DNA of 64,000 nt from CAIVVT01 sp963757265 (GCA_963757265.1 CAVWRA010000011.1:248001-312000); one strand, 5' to 3'; counted from the first letter of the stretch, positions 43,815 through 53,043 are shown. Numbers and translations: made by a program. The notes: generated from the sequence alone by a model not told the origin.

Positions 43815-44827
43815 GCACAGACGCCGAATCCCGACCCACGAAACGCAGCTGGCTCCCGGTATTTCCCGCTCTATTGGATGGCCTGTTGCTGAACGGGATA
43901 GGATTCACCGTCTATTTATTCTGCGTCCTGGTGTGGATGATCAGCCTGGTGCTGGATCCGCACGGGCATACCCTCGAGATCCTCCAAAGGATGATCTGGT
44001 ACAGCGGGATCCTGATCGTGGCCGGGGTCATTCTGATCCTGTTTGACCTGTACGTGTTGCTGCCCATCCGACGCACGCGCGTGGAAGTGATGTGGGACCC
44101 GCCGCGGAACCTGAATCTGACGGTGGTTCTGACCGCATACAACGAAGAGATGAGCATCCGGGAGGCGGTGCAGGATTTCCTGCAGCACCCGAAGGTGAAG
44201 CGCGTGATCGTGGTGGATAACAACAGCCGGGACGGCACGGTGGAGATCGCGCGCGATGCGGGAGCGGAGGTGGTGAGCGAGCCGCGGGCGGGCTACGGCA
44301 GTTGTGTTTATCGGGCGCTGAGCGAAGGCGCGAGATGTTCGGACACGGAGCTGACCCTGTTGTGCGAAGGCGACATGACGTTCCGCGCCTATGACATCGA
44401 CAAGTTCCTGGCTTATGCGCCGCACGCGGACATCGTCAATGGGACGCGGATCGTCGAACAGTTGCGGGCGTTGCGGACGCAGCTGACGACTTTCATGTAT
44501 TACGGGAATTTCTTTGCCGGAAAGCTGCTGGAGGCCAAGCACATCGGGCGGGGCACATTCACCGACGTGGGCACGACCTACAAGCTATGCCGGAACAGCG
44601 CCCTGGCGCGCCTGCTGCCGCTGCTGAGTCCCGAGATCAACCACGAATTCAACGCCTATTTCCTCGATATCGCGCTGGAGAACGGCTTTGCGATTGTGGA
44701 ATGTCCGGTGACTTTTCACCACCGGGTTGGGGTCAGCAAGGGCGGGAACGCGAACAACTGGCGGGCCTTGAAGGTGGGCACGAGCATGATCCTGTCGATC
44801 ATCTTCGGATGGCCCAGGCGGCGGTGA
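43811..44827 (+). CDS. Family 2 glycosyltransferase with N-terminal membrane helices
   Basis: 338 residues. ATG overlaps the previous stop. Two hydrophobic helices (about 25-50 and 63-85) come first, then the GT-A domain: LTVVLTAYNEEMSIREAV, VIVVDNNSRDGTVEIARDAGAEVV (a DxD-like acidic pair), and LLCEGDMTFRAYDIDKFL with the acceptor-side Asp. After this come GNFFAGKLLEAKHIGRGTFTDVGTTYKLCRN and VECPVTFHHRVGVSKGG, which resemble dolichyl-phosphate mannosyltransferase and related enzymes. The likely reaction is transfer of a sugar from a nucleotide donor to a polyprenyl phosphate, feeding the membrane proteins before it (inference). Convergent with the TonB-like gene. Confidence 0.9.
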   Translation: MSTDAESRPTKRSWLPVFPALLDGLLLNGIGFTVYLFCVLVWMISLVLDPHGHTLEILQRMIWYSGILIVAGVILILFDLYVLLPIRRTRVEVMWDPPRNLNLTVVLTAYNEEMSIREAVQDFLQHPKVKRVIVVDNNSRDGTVEIARDAGAEVVSEPRAGYGSCVYRALSEGARCSDTELTLLCEGDMTFRAYDIDKFLAYAPHADIVNGTRIVEQLRALRTQLTTFMYYGNFFAGKLLEAKHIGRGTFTDVGTTYKLCRNSALARLLPLLSPEINHEFNAYFLDIALENGFAIVECPVTFHHRVGVSKGGNANNWRALKVGTSMILSIIFGWPRRR

Positions 44828-44895
44828 ACGGCAGGCCGGGCAGAGGAGCGGGCGGGGCCGGCGATTGATGGCGCCGCAGGAGTGTCAGCGGCCGC

Positions 44896-46461
44896 TCATC
44901 CCCCCGGGGAAGCCGGAACGAGCAATACGACCTGGACCTCCGCAGAAGCTCCGTCCCATTTGGCGGGACGGAACTGCCATTGCTCGATATAGGGAAGCAA
45001 CTCGGCGCGGGTATCGTAGTCGGGCGCGGCGATCGGGCGCAAGTGGCGGAAGCGGCCGTCCGCGCCGAGGGTTCCATAGAACAAGGCCGGACGCGGGCCG
45101 CCGGCGATTTTGGGCGGGGGGAGCAAGGCGAGTTGAATGAACGGAGCCTCGAGCTTGGCTGGTGTACCGAGTGTCACGACCATGCCGGATTGTGAGGCCG
45201 GGGCGCCCGCCGCAGGGGGCAGGCAGTACTGCATCACCCAGTCCTTGGCCGTTCCGAGCGCGAGGAAGACCGTTTGGACGGGCCACCCGGTGAGGAACTG
45301 AGCGGCCTCGGGAATCATCGAACCCGCGGCATGCTGGACAATCACGACATCAAACGACCCCGTGGACGGAAAGCGCCACTGCTCGGAGCCGTCAGAAAGC
45401 TGACGCACTTCCACCGGCCCGGCGCGGGTATTGAGAATCCGTACCGGCGGCGTTGGGTCAGGGCGGGAGCCAGAGTTGCCGGCGGGCGCGGACCCGCCGG
45501 CCGGCGGCGCCACGGGGGCGGGGGCTGGCGCGACGGTTTGGGGCGCGCCGGCAGGAGCGTCGGGCGAGGCGTTGGGCTGAGCGGCTGGAGGCACGGACGG
45601 CTGGTTCAAAGGAGGGATCTCGACGTTTTCACTGCGGTAGGGCTGTGATATGGAGGAGGAACCGAGCGCCACGAGTTCGCCCTCGATTCGGTGGGCCAGC
45701 CCTCCCAGTTCCTGGGGGTTCGATCCGTGCGCGATGAGGGACCAGGGGCCGGCGGTGGCGGCGGGCGGCAGAGGCAGAGCCTGGGGGGAAGTCCGGGGGA
45801 CGCTGGCGATCGAGATTGGAGCGCTGCGATGCTCCGCGTTGGGCGGGTTGACGACATTTTTTCGTTCAGCGGAGGCGCTCGATTTTTCCGCAGCAGCCGA
45901 ACCGGGTTTGATGGGCCCGGGAGGGGGAGGAGTCCGGGGGGGCGACCAGTACAGGAACGACGGGAGCTGAAACGACCGGAGATCAGCCGCCACGGGCCGG
46001 TTGGGCTGGAGCAATACAGAGGGAACAGGAAGCAGATGCCGGTTTGCGATGTGCGGTGAAGGCGTGACCGAGGCCCGGCGCGGCGCGGGGTGCGGCCTGG
46101 CCGGAGCGGCCTTCGGCCGTGGTTCCGCCGGCGTGGCTACCGTAGCGACGACGTAGACGCGCTCGGGCAGATGCAGGATCAGGGCCGCCTGGGCCGGCGG
46201 AATGAGGCGCGCCCGCACACGGTTGGGGGTGCTGGACGGCCAGATGGAGGGCAAGTAGGGCAAACAGATGAAAATCACTAAATGGAGGCCCAAGGAGGCC
46301 GAGAATGAGCCGAGGGCCTGCGTCCGGCCAGCGGGCAAGGACAAGAATGCCGGGATGCAGTCGGCGTCCGCCAGCGCCATTTTCGGCTGAGGTTTCCGTG
46401 CACTCCAGAAAAGGATGATGAGAAACAGCGCCCAGAAAACGATGGCAAGCAGGGCCCACAT
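44896..46461 (-). CDS. Proline-rich TonB-like protein
   Basis: 521 residues. Two N-terminal membrane helices (about 1-20 and 50-75) anchor it, followed by a long Pro/Ala-rich region (about 100-340) with repeated PAP/PPP runs of the kind that span the periplasm. The C-terminus has a TonB-C-like pattern: FYGTLGADGRFRHLRPI, then ELLPYIEQWQFRPAKWDGASAEVQVVLLVP. Family knowledge: TonB passes energy from ExbBD to outer-membrane receptors. No ExbB or ExbD gene is in the window. It lies 26 bp after the LuxR-type regulator, same strand, so it may be co-regulated with the pilus. An alternative is a non-TonB envelope protein with similar architecture. Confidence 0.75.
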   Translation of the reverse strand: MWALLAIVFWALFLIILFWSARKPQPKMALADADCIPAFLSLPAGRTQALGSFSASLGLHLVIFICLPYLPSIWPSSTPNRVRARLIPPAQAALILHLPERVYVVATVATPAEPRPKAAPARPHPAPRRASVTPSPHIANRHLLPVPSVLLQPNRPVAADLRSFQLPSFLYWSPPRTPPPPGPIKPGSAAAEKSSASAERKNVVNPPNAEHRSAPISIASVPRTSPQALPLPPAATAGPWSLIAHGSNPQELGGLAHRIEGELVALGSSSISQPYRSENVEIPPLNQPSVPPAAQPNASPDAPAGAPQTVAPAPAPVAPPAGGSAPAGNSGSRPDPTPPVRILNTRAGPVEVRQLSDGSEQWRFPSTGSFDVVIVQHAAGSMIPEAAQFLTGWPVQTVFLALGTAKDWVMQYCLPPAAGAPASQSGMVVTLGTPAKLEAPFIQLALLPPPKIAGGPRPALFYGTLGADGRFRHLRPIAAPDYDTRAELLPYIEQWQFRPAKWDGASAEVQVVLLVPASPGG

Positions 46462-46487
46462 GATGCGAGCGAATCCGCGGCCTGGCC

Positions 46488-47204
46488 TCAGCCCGCGCGG
46501 CGCACAGGCGCAGGCGCCGTGAGCACCAGAGACCCGAGGCCGGCGGGCAAACGGCGCGGCGGCGCGTCATGGATCTCCTCCGCCGACAAGCCGAGCAGCC
46601 CATCCCCTTCGTTCAACATGTTCTTGAGACCAAACAACGCCAGTTCCAGACGGTCCTTGGCGCCGACCTTTTGGAACAGCTTCGAAAGATAGACCTTCAC
46701 GGTTCCCTCGGTGATGTCCAAGCAAGCCGCGATCTCTTTATTCTTGAGCCCTTGAGCCAGCAATGAGACCAGTTGCCCTTCACGGCGGGAGAGTCGGATG
46801 GCGCGCGGGGGCGCCGCGCCCAGGGGGAGCAGGGTTTCGAAGTAGCGCTCGCCCTGGGCCACGCGCTCCAGGCAGGCGAGGAGGCGCGGGGGCGGGCAGG
46901 TGGTGGAGAGCACAGCGCACACGCCCAGTTCCTGGGCGTGATAGGCCAATTCGGGGGAGAGCGTCCGGACCAGCAGGATCAGGCGGCATTGCGGGGCGGC
47001 CGAGAGCACGTCCACGAGAAACTGAAACGAGATCTCCGGACCCACGTCCAGCAAAACCAATTCCGCCGAGATGCGCGGGAGTTGCTCCAGGAATTCACCA
47101 GGTTGCGCGTAGACCGCCTGGAGCTGCAGGCTGGCCGATGCCGCCACGACGACGCGGATGCCTTCGCCGAGAATGGGCTGATCGGTGAGGAGAACCACTC
47201 TCAT
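46488..47204 (-). CDS. LuxR/NarL-type response regulator
   Basis: 238 residues from the ATG at 47204, which has GGAGG 7 bases upstream; a GTG two codons earlier is also open. The receiver-like domain (1-120) has the phospho-acceptor-position Asp D53 in LVLLDVGP; the acidic pair at the N-terminus is reduced to D8 and the Thr/Lys positions are unclear, so phosphorylation is not assured. The C-terminal HTH (about 140-205) reads LSRREGQLVSLLAQGLKNKEIAACLDITEGTVKVYLSKLFQKVGA, a classical LuxR-type domain. No kinase gene is adjacent. It separates the TonB-like gene from the minor-pilin genes, so regulation of the Tad locus is possible (inference). Confidence 0.88.
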   Translation of the reverse strand: MRVVLLTDQPILGEGIRVVVAASASLQLQAVYAQPGEFLEQLPRISAELVLLDVGPEISFQFLVDVLSAAPQCRLILLVRTLSPELAYHAQELGVCAVLSTTCPPPRLLACLERVAQGERYFETLLPLGAAPPRAIRLSRREGQLVSLLAQGLKNKEIAACLDITEGTVKVYLSKLFQKVGAKDRLELALFGLKNMLNEGDGLLGLSAEEIHDAPPRRLPAGLGSLVLTAPAPVRRAG

Positions 47205-47415
47205 GCACACACCTCCGATGGACAGGAACTCCTCCTCCTCCGTTGAAAAACAGGGTACACCAATCTGATGCTGGTTTCCCCCTTCCTATCCTATCGAAAG
47301 CAAGGGACAAGTCAAGGCCAATATGTTCAAATGCTCTTTAGGTCGAGAGACACAACCGGCGCGTTTCCCGCCGCAATTACCGAGTTCCGGACGCCCCCCG
47401 CCGGGCGGAGTAGTG

Positions 47416-48909
47416 CTATTGGCTCAGGTGCAGAATCTGAGACGCGATCGCCATGAAAGCGGGCTGGAGCTGGCTCGTACTTGTGATGTAGTAATAGTTG
47501 CCCGCCGGCGCCTGATTGTTGTAACTCGTGCTGCCGGTCGTGTTCGCCAGACGGCTCATGTAGACCGAGTCGATCGGCGAGCCGTCGTTGAGGGCGATGG
47601 AATCGACGAGCGGCACGATGTTATTGATCACGCCCTGGCGCCATCTCTGGGATGCCGAGTCCCCCGCGTTGAACGCCGCCGCGAGGAGATTCGTGGCATT
47701 GAAGTTTTTCAAATTCACGCCCTTGTACTGGTTCGTGCACGACGGGCAATCAAGAGGCGGATTCGCCGCTGGGTTGGTCGCATTGCCGTAGTAGTCGTAA
47801 GCCGCAATCTGGGTAAAATCCGATGAGACGCTCGTGACACTTGACTCGTAGTTGCATCCGGTGTATGTCGTTTTTGTCGTTATGCCCGAGTCATTCGAAT
47901 CGTAAGCGGTATTCACGTAGGCGGTACCTACGGTGCCGGGGGAGAGTGAGTCCCCGCCCCCGAAGGGCGGCATTAAGGTGGTGTTGGCGAAAAGTCCGCC
48001 CATGGTCGAGTTGTCGGAATAGACCAGGGCGTACCCGAGCAACTGGTTCCAGGGCGGACCACCGGTTTTGGGACCGTTGCCGCAAGTCGCGTGATTTACC
48101 AGGTACGACGACCAATCCGCGAAGATGGTGTTGGGCTCGCCGTCGGTGAAGAAGACGATCACATTCAAAGCAGCGGGCTCACCCAGTGCCGCCAAGGCTT
48201 TATACGTCTGCCACAGCGGCTGGGCATGATCGGTAGTTCCATACACATTGCCGGAGTTCAGCGTTCCGATCGCATTCGTCACGGAGGGCTTGAAGTTATT
48301 GCTCGGCTGGATCATGTAGTACGTCCCCCCGAACGTGGTCAGTCCCACTTCGTCGCGGCCCTGGGCGAACTGGTTTACAAACCAGGTGGAAGACGCGACC
48401 AATTCGGCGATGCCGGGCGACATCGAGCCGGAGCGGTCCAGAACAACCATCAAGTTGACATCACGGCGCTGCGCCGTGGCGGTGGACGACAGGCTCGCGG
48501 TGGTCAGGCCGAGAACGCGCAGGAAATACAGGGGGGTGGTGACGGATCCGGTGACCTGGACGTAGCGGACATTGACATTGGCCCCCGTGCCCAGGGTGAC
48601 GGTAACCGTCGGAGCGGGTACGGTGCAGCCCCAGAAATGGCTGGGGAAATTGGCATAGTAGAAGTTCTGCGCGGTGGCCTGGGCGTTGGCCGTCTGGGCG
48701 GCGTCATTTATTCCTCGGGCCAGCGAGTTGGCGCCGGCCAGGGAGGCGGCGTCCATAGCCTGGGAGAGCCTGGCTTTCAGAAAGAAGGCGATGCCGCCAT
48801 CGATGGCCAGGCCGATCAGGCCACCGATCATGAGGATGGCGAAAGTGGAGAGAATGAGCGCGACACCCTTTCTCCCCTCGTTGTTGTGCTCCGATTTGTT
48901 CTTCAGCAT
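47416..48909 (-). CDS. TadG-like pilus protein with vWA domain
   Basis: 497 residues. The N-terminus EGRKGVALILSTFAILMIGGLIGLAID is a TadG/TadE-type signal-anchor, followed by KARLSQAMDAASLAGANSLA, as usual in putative Flp-pilus TadG proteins. A von Willebrand A domain starts at about residue 150 with the metal-ion motif DRSGSMS, and VIVFFTDGEPNT is its later strand. The C-terminal half is rich in Asn, Thr and Tyr with several Cys. TadG-type proteins are minor pilus or adhesin components; the vWA domain suggests adhesion. Gene order is TadE, TadE, TadG, all leftward, 27 bp between this and the previous one. Confidence 0.9.
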   Translation of the reverse strand: MLKNKSEHNNEGRKGVALILSTFAILMIGGLIGLAIDGGIAFFLKARLSQAMDAASLAGANSLARGINDAAQTANAQATAQNFYYANFPSHFWGCTVPAPTVTVTLGTGANVNVRYVQVTGSVTTPLYFLRVLGLTTASLSSTATAQRRDVNLMVVLDRSGSMSPGIAELVASSTWFVNQFAQGRDEVGLTTFGGTYYMIQPSNNFKPSVTNAIGTLNSGNVYGTTDHAQPLWQTYKALAALGEPAALNVIVFFTDGEPNTIFADWSSYLVNHATCGNGPKTGGPPWNQLLGYALVYSDNSTMGGLFANTTLMPPFGGGDSLSPGTVGTAYVNTAYDSNDSGITTKTTYTGCNYESSVTSVSSDFTQIAAYDYYGNATNPAANPPLDCPSCTNQYKGVNLKNFNATNLLAAAFNAGDSASQRWRQGVINNIVPLVDSIALNDGSPIDSVYMSRLANTTGSTSYNNQAPAGNYYYITSTSQLQPAFMAIASQILHLSQ

Positions 48910-48936
48910 TTTATGGCGCTGCCTTTCTACGTGGCC

Positions 48937-49560
48937 CTAAAATATCGCCCGGGCGTACACACCCGACGCGTTCAAATATCCAGGAATGTCGAAATCCGTT
49001 GAATTATAAAACGTCTCGGAGACTTGCGCAGCCTGGCCATCGGCCAAAGTCAGAATGTTGCCGAAGGCGTCGGCCCGGACGGTGGTGTCGGTCGTGGGGT
49101 TTATCACCGTGCCGCTCCCGTCGGTCAGCATGCTGGATGCGGCGACCGTGCCGAAGTCGCTGGCGCGCAGGGCCGAATTCCCGAGCGTAATCTGCTGCAG
49201 GAAAACGTAGTGATTCAAATTAGCGCAACCCGTGCAGCTGGTTGAGCCGATATATTCAATGTTGGACAGAATCATGACCTCGAGCCCGCTCGAAGTTGTG
49301 ATTTTGAGTTGGGGCGCCATCTGAAAAATGATGGAGCGGTCGATCAAGCCGTTGGTGTCGCTGGAAAAGTCCACGCCGCGCGCGTACATGTGCCCAGCGT
49401 CGCGGTTGATCTGGTTCACCTGGATGGAGCGAATCAGGTTGAAGCCGACGACCATGGTGCCCAGCAGCAACGGGACCATGACCAAAGCCATGACCAGGAC
49501 GAACTCCACCAGCATGCTGCCTTTTTGCCGTTTGCGCGATGCGTACATGAGCGTGTTCAT
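48937..49560 (-). CDS. TadE-family pseudopilin
   Basis: 207 residues. The N-terminal pattern KRQKGSMLVEFVLVMALVMVPLLLGTMVVGF is the TadE/pilin-type motif with the Glu at the E-position, so processing after Gly by the prepilin peptidase is likely. The soluble part is Thr/Ser/Asn-rich with one short Cys pair (STSCTGCANL). Pseudopilins of this type initiate or modify Flp pilus assembly. It lies between the other TadE-type gene (13 bp gap) and the TadG-vWA gene, in one leftward operon. Processing by the CpaA peptidase encoded at 61586 is expected but not proven. Confidence 0.88.
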   Translation of the reverse strand: MNTLMYASRKRQKGSMLVEFVLVMALVMVPLLLGTMVVGFNLIRSIQVNQINRDAGHMYARGVDFSSDTNGLIDRSIIFQMAPQLKITTSSGLEVMILSNIEYIGSTSCTGCANLNHYVFLQQITLGNSALRASDFGTVAASSMLTDGSGTVINPTTDTTVRADAFGNILTLADGQAAQVSETFYNSTDFDIPGYLNASGVYARAIF

Positions 49561-49573
49561 TTCGATCGGCTCT

Positions 49574-50125
49574 CTAAAGCGCCGGAGGAGTGCCCCCCGT
49601 GCCGGACGATTCGATCAAGTCGCTGGAACTGACGGTGATCGGGACGGCGGATGAACTGATGTACAGGGACACCAATGGTTTGAAGGGGTAGCTATTGATC
49701 GTGACCGTCACCAGGTTGAGGCCGGAATTGGCCGGGCCGGTGGGGCCTGCGACCGCGGTGGTCCCGCAGCCGAGCGACGCTGGCGGATTAGAAGTAGTTG
49801 AGAAGAAGCAGACGCTGACGATCGAGGTGGACTGCGCGGCGCTCAGAAAGCCCATCGACTGCTGCTGGACCTCCTGCTGAATCGAGGCCACCTGGCCGAG
49901 GGCGCCCGAGGTTTGGGATGTGACGGCATAACGCACACCGGCCCGAACCCCGTTCTGCAGCGCTTCCTTGGTGAGCACGCCCCAGGTGAGGTCCATTACC
50001 AGGAAAATCGTCGCGATAAAGGCCATCAGGACAAACGTCGCCTCAACCATCGACTGGCCCGATGTTGTTCGCCACGCACGTCTAGCACACATACCGGCGC
50101 CCACGACCGTTAAATCTTCTTGCAC
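49574..50125 (-). CDS. TadE/TadF-family pseudopilin, first gene of the leftward pilus operon
   Basis: 183 residues from GTG at 50125; an ATG at 50092 gives 172 residues and is nearer the usual start. The TadE-type motif is TTSGQSMVEATFVLMAFIATIFLVMDLTWG, with Glu after the Gly as in prepilin cleavage sites. A coiled stretch (VASIQQEVQQQ) follows and then a Ser/Thr-rich beta region. It is the promoter-proximal gene of the leftward operon. A TTGACA -35 sits 39 bases before the GTG, so the later ATG would have a leader of more normal length. Predicted to be cleaved and to enter the Tad pilus with the other pseudopilins. Confidence 0.86.
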   Translation of the reverse strand: MQEDLTVVGAGMCARRAWRTTSGQSMVEATFVLMAFIATIFLVMDLTWGVLTKEALQNGVRAGVRYAVTSQTSGALGQVASIQQEVQQQSMGFLSAAQSTSIVSVCFFSTTSNPPASLGCGTTAVAGPTGPANSGLNLVTVTINSYPFKPLVSLYISSSAVPITVSSSDLIESSGTGGTPPAL

Positions 50126-50140
50126 CTTCTCCCGCGTCCT

Positions 50141-50169
50141 AAATTAACACTCATAATGATCACTGTCAA
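50141..50169 (-). promoter_or_regulatory. Leftward promoter of the TadE-TadE-TadG operon
   Basis: On the minus strand TTGACA (50164-50169) is followed by 17 bases and TAATTT (50141-50146). The -35 is perfect and the -10 weak. Confidence 0.45.
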
Positions 50170-50392
50170 GAACCACTCGGCCTGGAGGTACGGCAGTTGG
50201 GTTAGTACCACGTCATAGCACTGGTAGTACTAGGACAACACGTTCAGGACGCTTTGCGATTCGAAGCTCCAAATATTTAGAGGTTGTAATTGGCATTTAT
50301 CCGAGTTTATGATGCCAAACCCCGTATTGAGGCGCGGCGGCGTGCGAATGGGATTCCGCACCAGAGGCCGCGGATGCTAACCAAACGGAGTA

Positions 50393-50421
50393 TTGACGAA
50401 ATCGAAATAGCTATCTAAACT
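50393..50421 (+). promoter_or_regulatory. Rightward promoter of the main Tad operon
   Basis: TTGACG (50393-50398), 17 bases, TAAACT (50416-50421). It would start transcription about 25 bases before the ATG at 50453. AGGAAG is the ribosome site. Confidence 0.5.
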
Positions 50422-50452
50422 TCAACTTAGCCTGATATTAGGAAGCAATGAA

Positions 50453-50830
50453 ATGCTCTTCGAAGTGAGCTTGCCGTCGCGCATTCAGGGTGGCTCCCGG
50501 GCGGGCGCCGCGCTGCCGGCGTGGACGGAAAGCATCAGCCGCAACCTGGCGATTGTGCGAGCGCGAGGGGTAGAGTGGGCGGTGCGCGACATCAAGAAGA
50601 GCGAGGGGATCATCCTGGAAGTGGACTTGCCGAAACTGCATCCCTTCCAGCCGCGCTGCATCTATTGCCAAGGCCGCGTGAACAAGGCGACATCTCTGGG
50701 CGGAGACGTGGTGCGGATGGAAATATCGATCAGCCGGATGGAACTGCGCACGGCGCGTTTCGCGGCGCGGCGTGAAGCGTCGCAGTTCCCGCAGGCGCCG
50801 GCCAAGCGCGCCCTGAGGTCGGTCTCATGA
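50453..50830 (+). CDS. Small protein, weak PilZ likeness, first gene of the main Tad operon
   Basis: 125 residues. ATG at 50453 with AGGAAG 8 bases upstream. The stretch VEWAVRDIKKSEGIILEVDLP resembles the DxSxxG core of PilZ domains, but the RxxxR motif for c-di-GMP is not convincingly present, so it may not bind the ligand. HPFQPRCIYCQGRV gives a CxxC that could bind metal. The C-terminus is basic and Ala-rich. It overlaps the next gene by four bases (ATGA). A regulator or assembly factor for the pilus is a plausible role, though I do not recognise a named family. Confidence 0.65.
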   Translation: MLFEVSLPSRIQGGSRAGAALPAWTESISRNLAIVRARGVEWAVRDIKKSEGIILEVDLPKLHPFQPRCIYCQGRVNKATSLGGDVVRMEISISRMELRTARFAARREASQFPQAPAKRALRSVS

Positions 50831-52530
50831 TGGCGGCGCCGACGGCCACGGTCCTCGAATCGCAGCCCGAGAGGGCGCCGGCGGCGCGGGTCAATCCGGT
50901 GATCCGCGTGCTGCCGGGGTTGACCGACATCACCTTTCTGCTGCCCTTCATTTTCGTGCTCAGGAGCAAGTACGGCCTTTCCTTTCTGCTTGGCGACAGC
51001 GACACGGGCTGGCACCTGCGCAGCGGCGAATGGATCCTGGCCCACGGCCGGGTGCCAACCACGGACCCTTTCTCCTACACCAAGGCGGGCCAGCCGTGGT
51101 TCGCCTGGGAATGGCTGTGGGACCTGTGTTTCGGGTGGATCCATGGGCACGCCGGGCTGGCGGGGGTGGTGCTGGTTTCCCTGCTGGTGATCAGCGCGGC
51201 CCTGGTGTTCGTGCTGCGCACGGCGTTGCGCCGGTGCGACAATGCGCTGCTGGTTTTCGGACTGGTGTGGCTGGGAGCGTACCTGTTAACCATTCACTGG
51301 CACGCCCGGCCGCATTTAGTCACGTTCCTGTTTGTGGCCGCGTTCTGCTCCATCCTTTACGGGGTGCACGATGGCAAAGCCGCGCTGTTGTGGTGGCTGC
51401 CGCCGCTCACGATTGTGTGGACCAATCTGCACGGCGCCTTTTTCGTGGGCCTGATTTTCCTGGGCGCATTTGCGGCCGGGGAGTTGTGCGGCTGGGTGGT
51501 GGAGAGGGATGCGGCCGGGGCGCGAGCGCACCTGCGGAAAGCAATCCCCTACGTTCTGAGCGCCGGGGGGTGCCTGATTTGCAGTCTTGTGAACCCCTAC
51601 GGCTACCATTTGCACACTCACATATTCCGGTACCTTGTCCAGGAAAACCACGCCCAGACAATCAGTGAGTTTCAGTCGCTCAGCTTTCATCATGCGACGG
51701 GCTTGTCTTTTGGTATCCTTCTTGCGCTGAGTGCGGCGGCTGCATTGTGGCATCTGATGCGGAAAGAATTTGCTTTTTCGATTCTTATTTTCGGGTGGGG
51801 ATGGATGGCCCTTTATTCAGGCCGGAACATTCCTATTTTCATAATTGCGGTCATACCGCTGGTGGCGCAGGCGTTGCAGGAAATGCTGAGGGCGGTACAG
51901 GCCGCGGAGGTCAGCGAGAGGGTGCAGCGGGCGGTGCGATCATTCCTGGAACTGGGCAGCGAAGTCGCTGTGATGGAGCGGCACTGGCGGGTGCACCTGG
52001 CGAGCGCGATACCGCTGGCGCTGATCGGCGCGGTGAGTCTCTCGGCGAACCCTCCCGCGGCGCTGCGCGCGCAGTTCATCAGCGACAGATTTCCCGCCGC
52101 GGCGGTGGACCGCTTTGTTTCGCACTGTTCGTCGGTGAGGATTTTCGCGCATGACCAGTGGGGTGGATACTTAATCTACCGGCTGTACCCGCGGCTGAGA
52201 GTTTTCGTTAACGGGCGCAGTGATTTTTATGGCCCGGCGTTTGGGGAAAACTGGCTCAGAATTGCGAACAACAAGTATGACTGGCAGCAGCAGTTGGATA
52301 AGTTCGGCGTCGACACGGTTGTTTTGCCGGGCGATTCGCCGCTGGCCAGCACGATGAAAGAAGCGCCGCGATGGCGCGTGGTGTACGATGACGGCACTGC
52401 GATTGTCTTTCAGCCGGCAAATGAAGTGTTATGCACAGTTCCCGTTGCGGCACCGCGCGGCGGGGACACTCGGGGTGGTGCGGCCCCATTACAACCGCTT
52501 CCGAGTCAGCGAGCGAATGTGAGCAAGTAA
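50827..52530 (+). CDS. Large polytopic membrane protein, possible GT-C glycosyltransferase, in the Tad operon
   Basis: 567 residues. Start at the ATG at 50827, overlapping the previous stop. About 9-10 membrane helices. Periplasmic loops include GDSDTGWHLRSGEWILAHG, with an acidic pair as in GT-C catalytic loops, and TNLHGAFFVG. The C-terminal soluble part (about 430-540) holds FAHDQWGGYLIYRLYPRLRVFVNGRSDFYG, a strand-loop motif of DxE/GT-C-like proteins. It is not part of the canonical Tad set. Location next to the pilin gene suggests pilin or surface glycosylation, but no glycan-lipid gene is near. Related to neither of the 40405/42144 proteins in obvious sequence, though similar in layout. 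Confidence 0.75.
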   Translation: MMAAPTATVLESQPERAPAARVNPVIRVLPGLTDITFLLPFIFVLRSKYGLSFLLGDSDTGWHLRSGEWILAHGRVPTTDPFSYTKAGQPWFAWEWLWDLCFGWIHGHAGLAGVVLVSLLVISAALVFVLRTALRRCDNALLVFGLVWLGAYLLTIHWHARPHLVTFLFVAAFCSILYGVHDGKAALLWWLPPLTIVWTNLHGAFFVGLIFLGAFAAGELCGWVVERDAAGARAHLRKAIPYVLSAGGCLICSLVNPYGYHLHTHIFRYLVQENHAQTISEFQSLSFHHATGLSFGILLALSAAAALWHLMRKEFAFSILIFGWGWMALYSGRNIPIFIIAVIPLVAQALQEMLRAVQAAEVSERVQRAVRSFLELGSEVAVMERHWRVHLASAIPLALIGAVSLSANPPAALRAQFISDRFPAAAVDRFVSHCSSVRIFAHDQWGGYLIYRLYPRLRVFVNGRSDFYGPAFGENWLRIANNKYDWQQQLDKFGVDTVVLPGDSPLASTMKEAPRWRVVYDDGTAIVFQPANEVLCTVPVAAPRGGDTRGGAAPLQPLPSQRANVSK

Positions 52531-53043
52531 AGGAGCGACTTGGACAGTTTTTGGGCAGAGATGGCGGGCGGACAAGGATGGTCGGGGCCGGCAGGAATAA
52601 GCTGTTTGGCCGGCCGCCATAGCGGGCGGCGCGACCAGCGGCACGGCGTCAGCGGCGTTGGAAGCGTGGGGCGGACCGGCGGCACGAACGCCGCGGCGGC
52701 CGTAGAGTTAGGGTGATAAAGGAGAAACTGGATTGCGGCAAGGAGAAGCGACGCAGTTGCCGGGCCCCAAAGCAGATCGACTGGCCGGTGACGAGATTTG
52801 CCGCGCGCGCCAGGGTGGACGGACGATGAGGAAGTCAGGGGTGGTCAATGACATCCTGTTCGCGGCTATCCTCAGAGCAGCGGCCGCGGCCGGCGATTCG
52901 GCTGGCGGGCGCACCTTTAACTGCGGGGGGAAGGGCATGTGTGGCCAGGCCGACGCCGCGGCGAACGCTAATGATCGAAGCAACCAGGGCATGAGGGCCC
53001 GACCCGGTCTCGCTCTCGCGCTGGGGAAGAAACGGAGCCGGAC
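52531..53043. other. 513-bp non-coding stretch upstream of the Flp pilin gene
   Basis: GC-rich with no convincing gene. A frame from 52733 (108 codons) has an AAGGAG-type site but no likeness and runs into the pilin start; I reject it. The pilin's own ribosome site is CGGAGCCGGAC. The length suggests a structured leader or an additional pilin promoter; nothing firm could be read. Confidence 0.55.

Larger units (their letters stand above)
50126..50452. other. Divergent promoter region between the two Tad operons
   Basis: 327 bp, more AT-rich than the genes. It carries a leftward promoter at 50141-50169 and a rightward one at 50393-50421. The middle has an AGTAC/GTACT pair (about 50197-50230) whose role is unknown. 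Confidence 0.6.

Noticed and set aside
52690..52800. Possible c-di-GMP-I (GEMM) riboswitch before the Flp pilin gene
   Set aside because: A stretch near 52745 (GACGCAGTTGCCGGGCC) vaguely resembles the GEMM core, but the conserved partner half and tetraloop receptor are not present.
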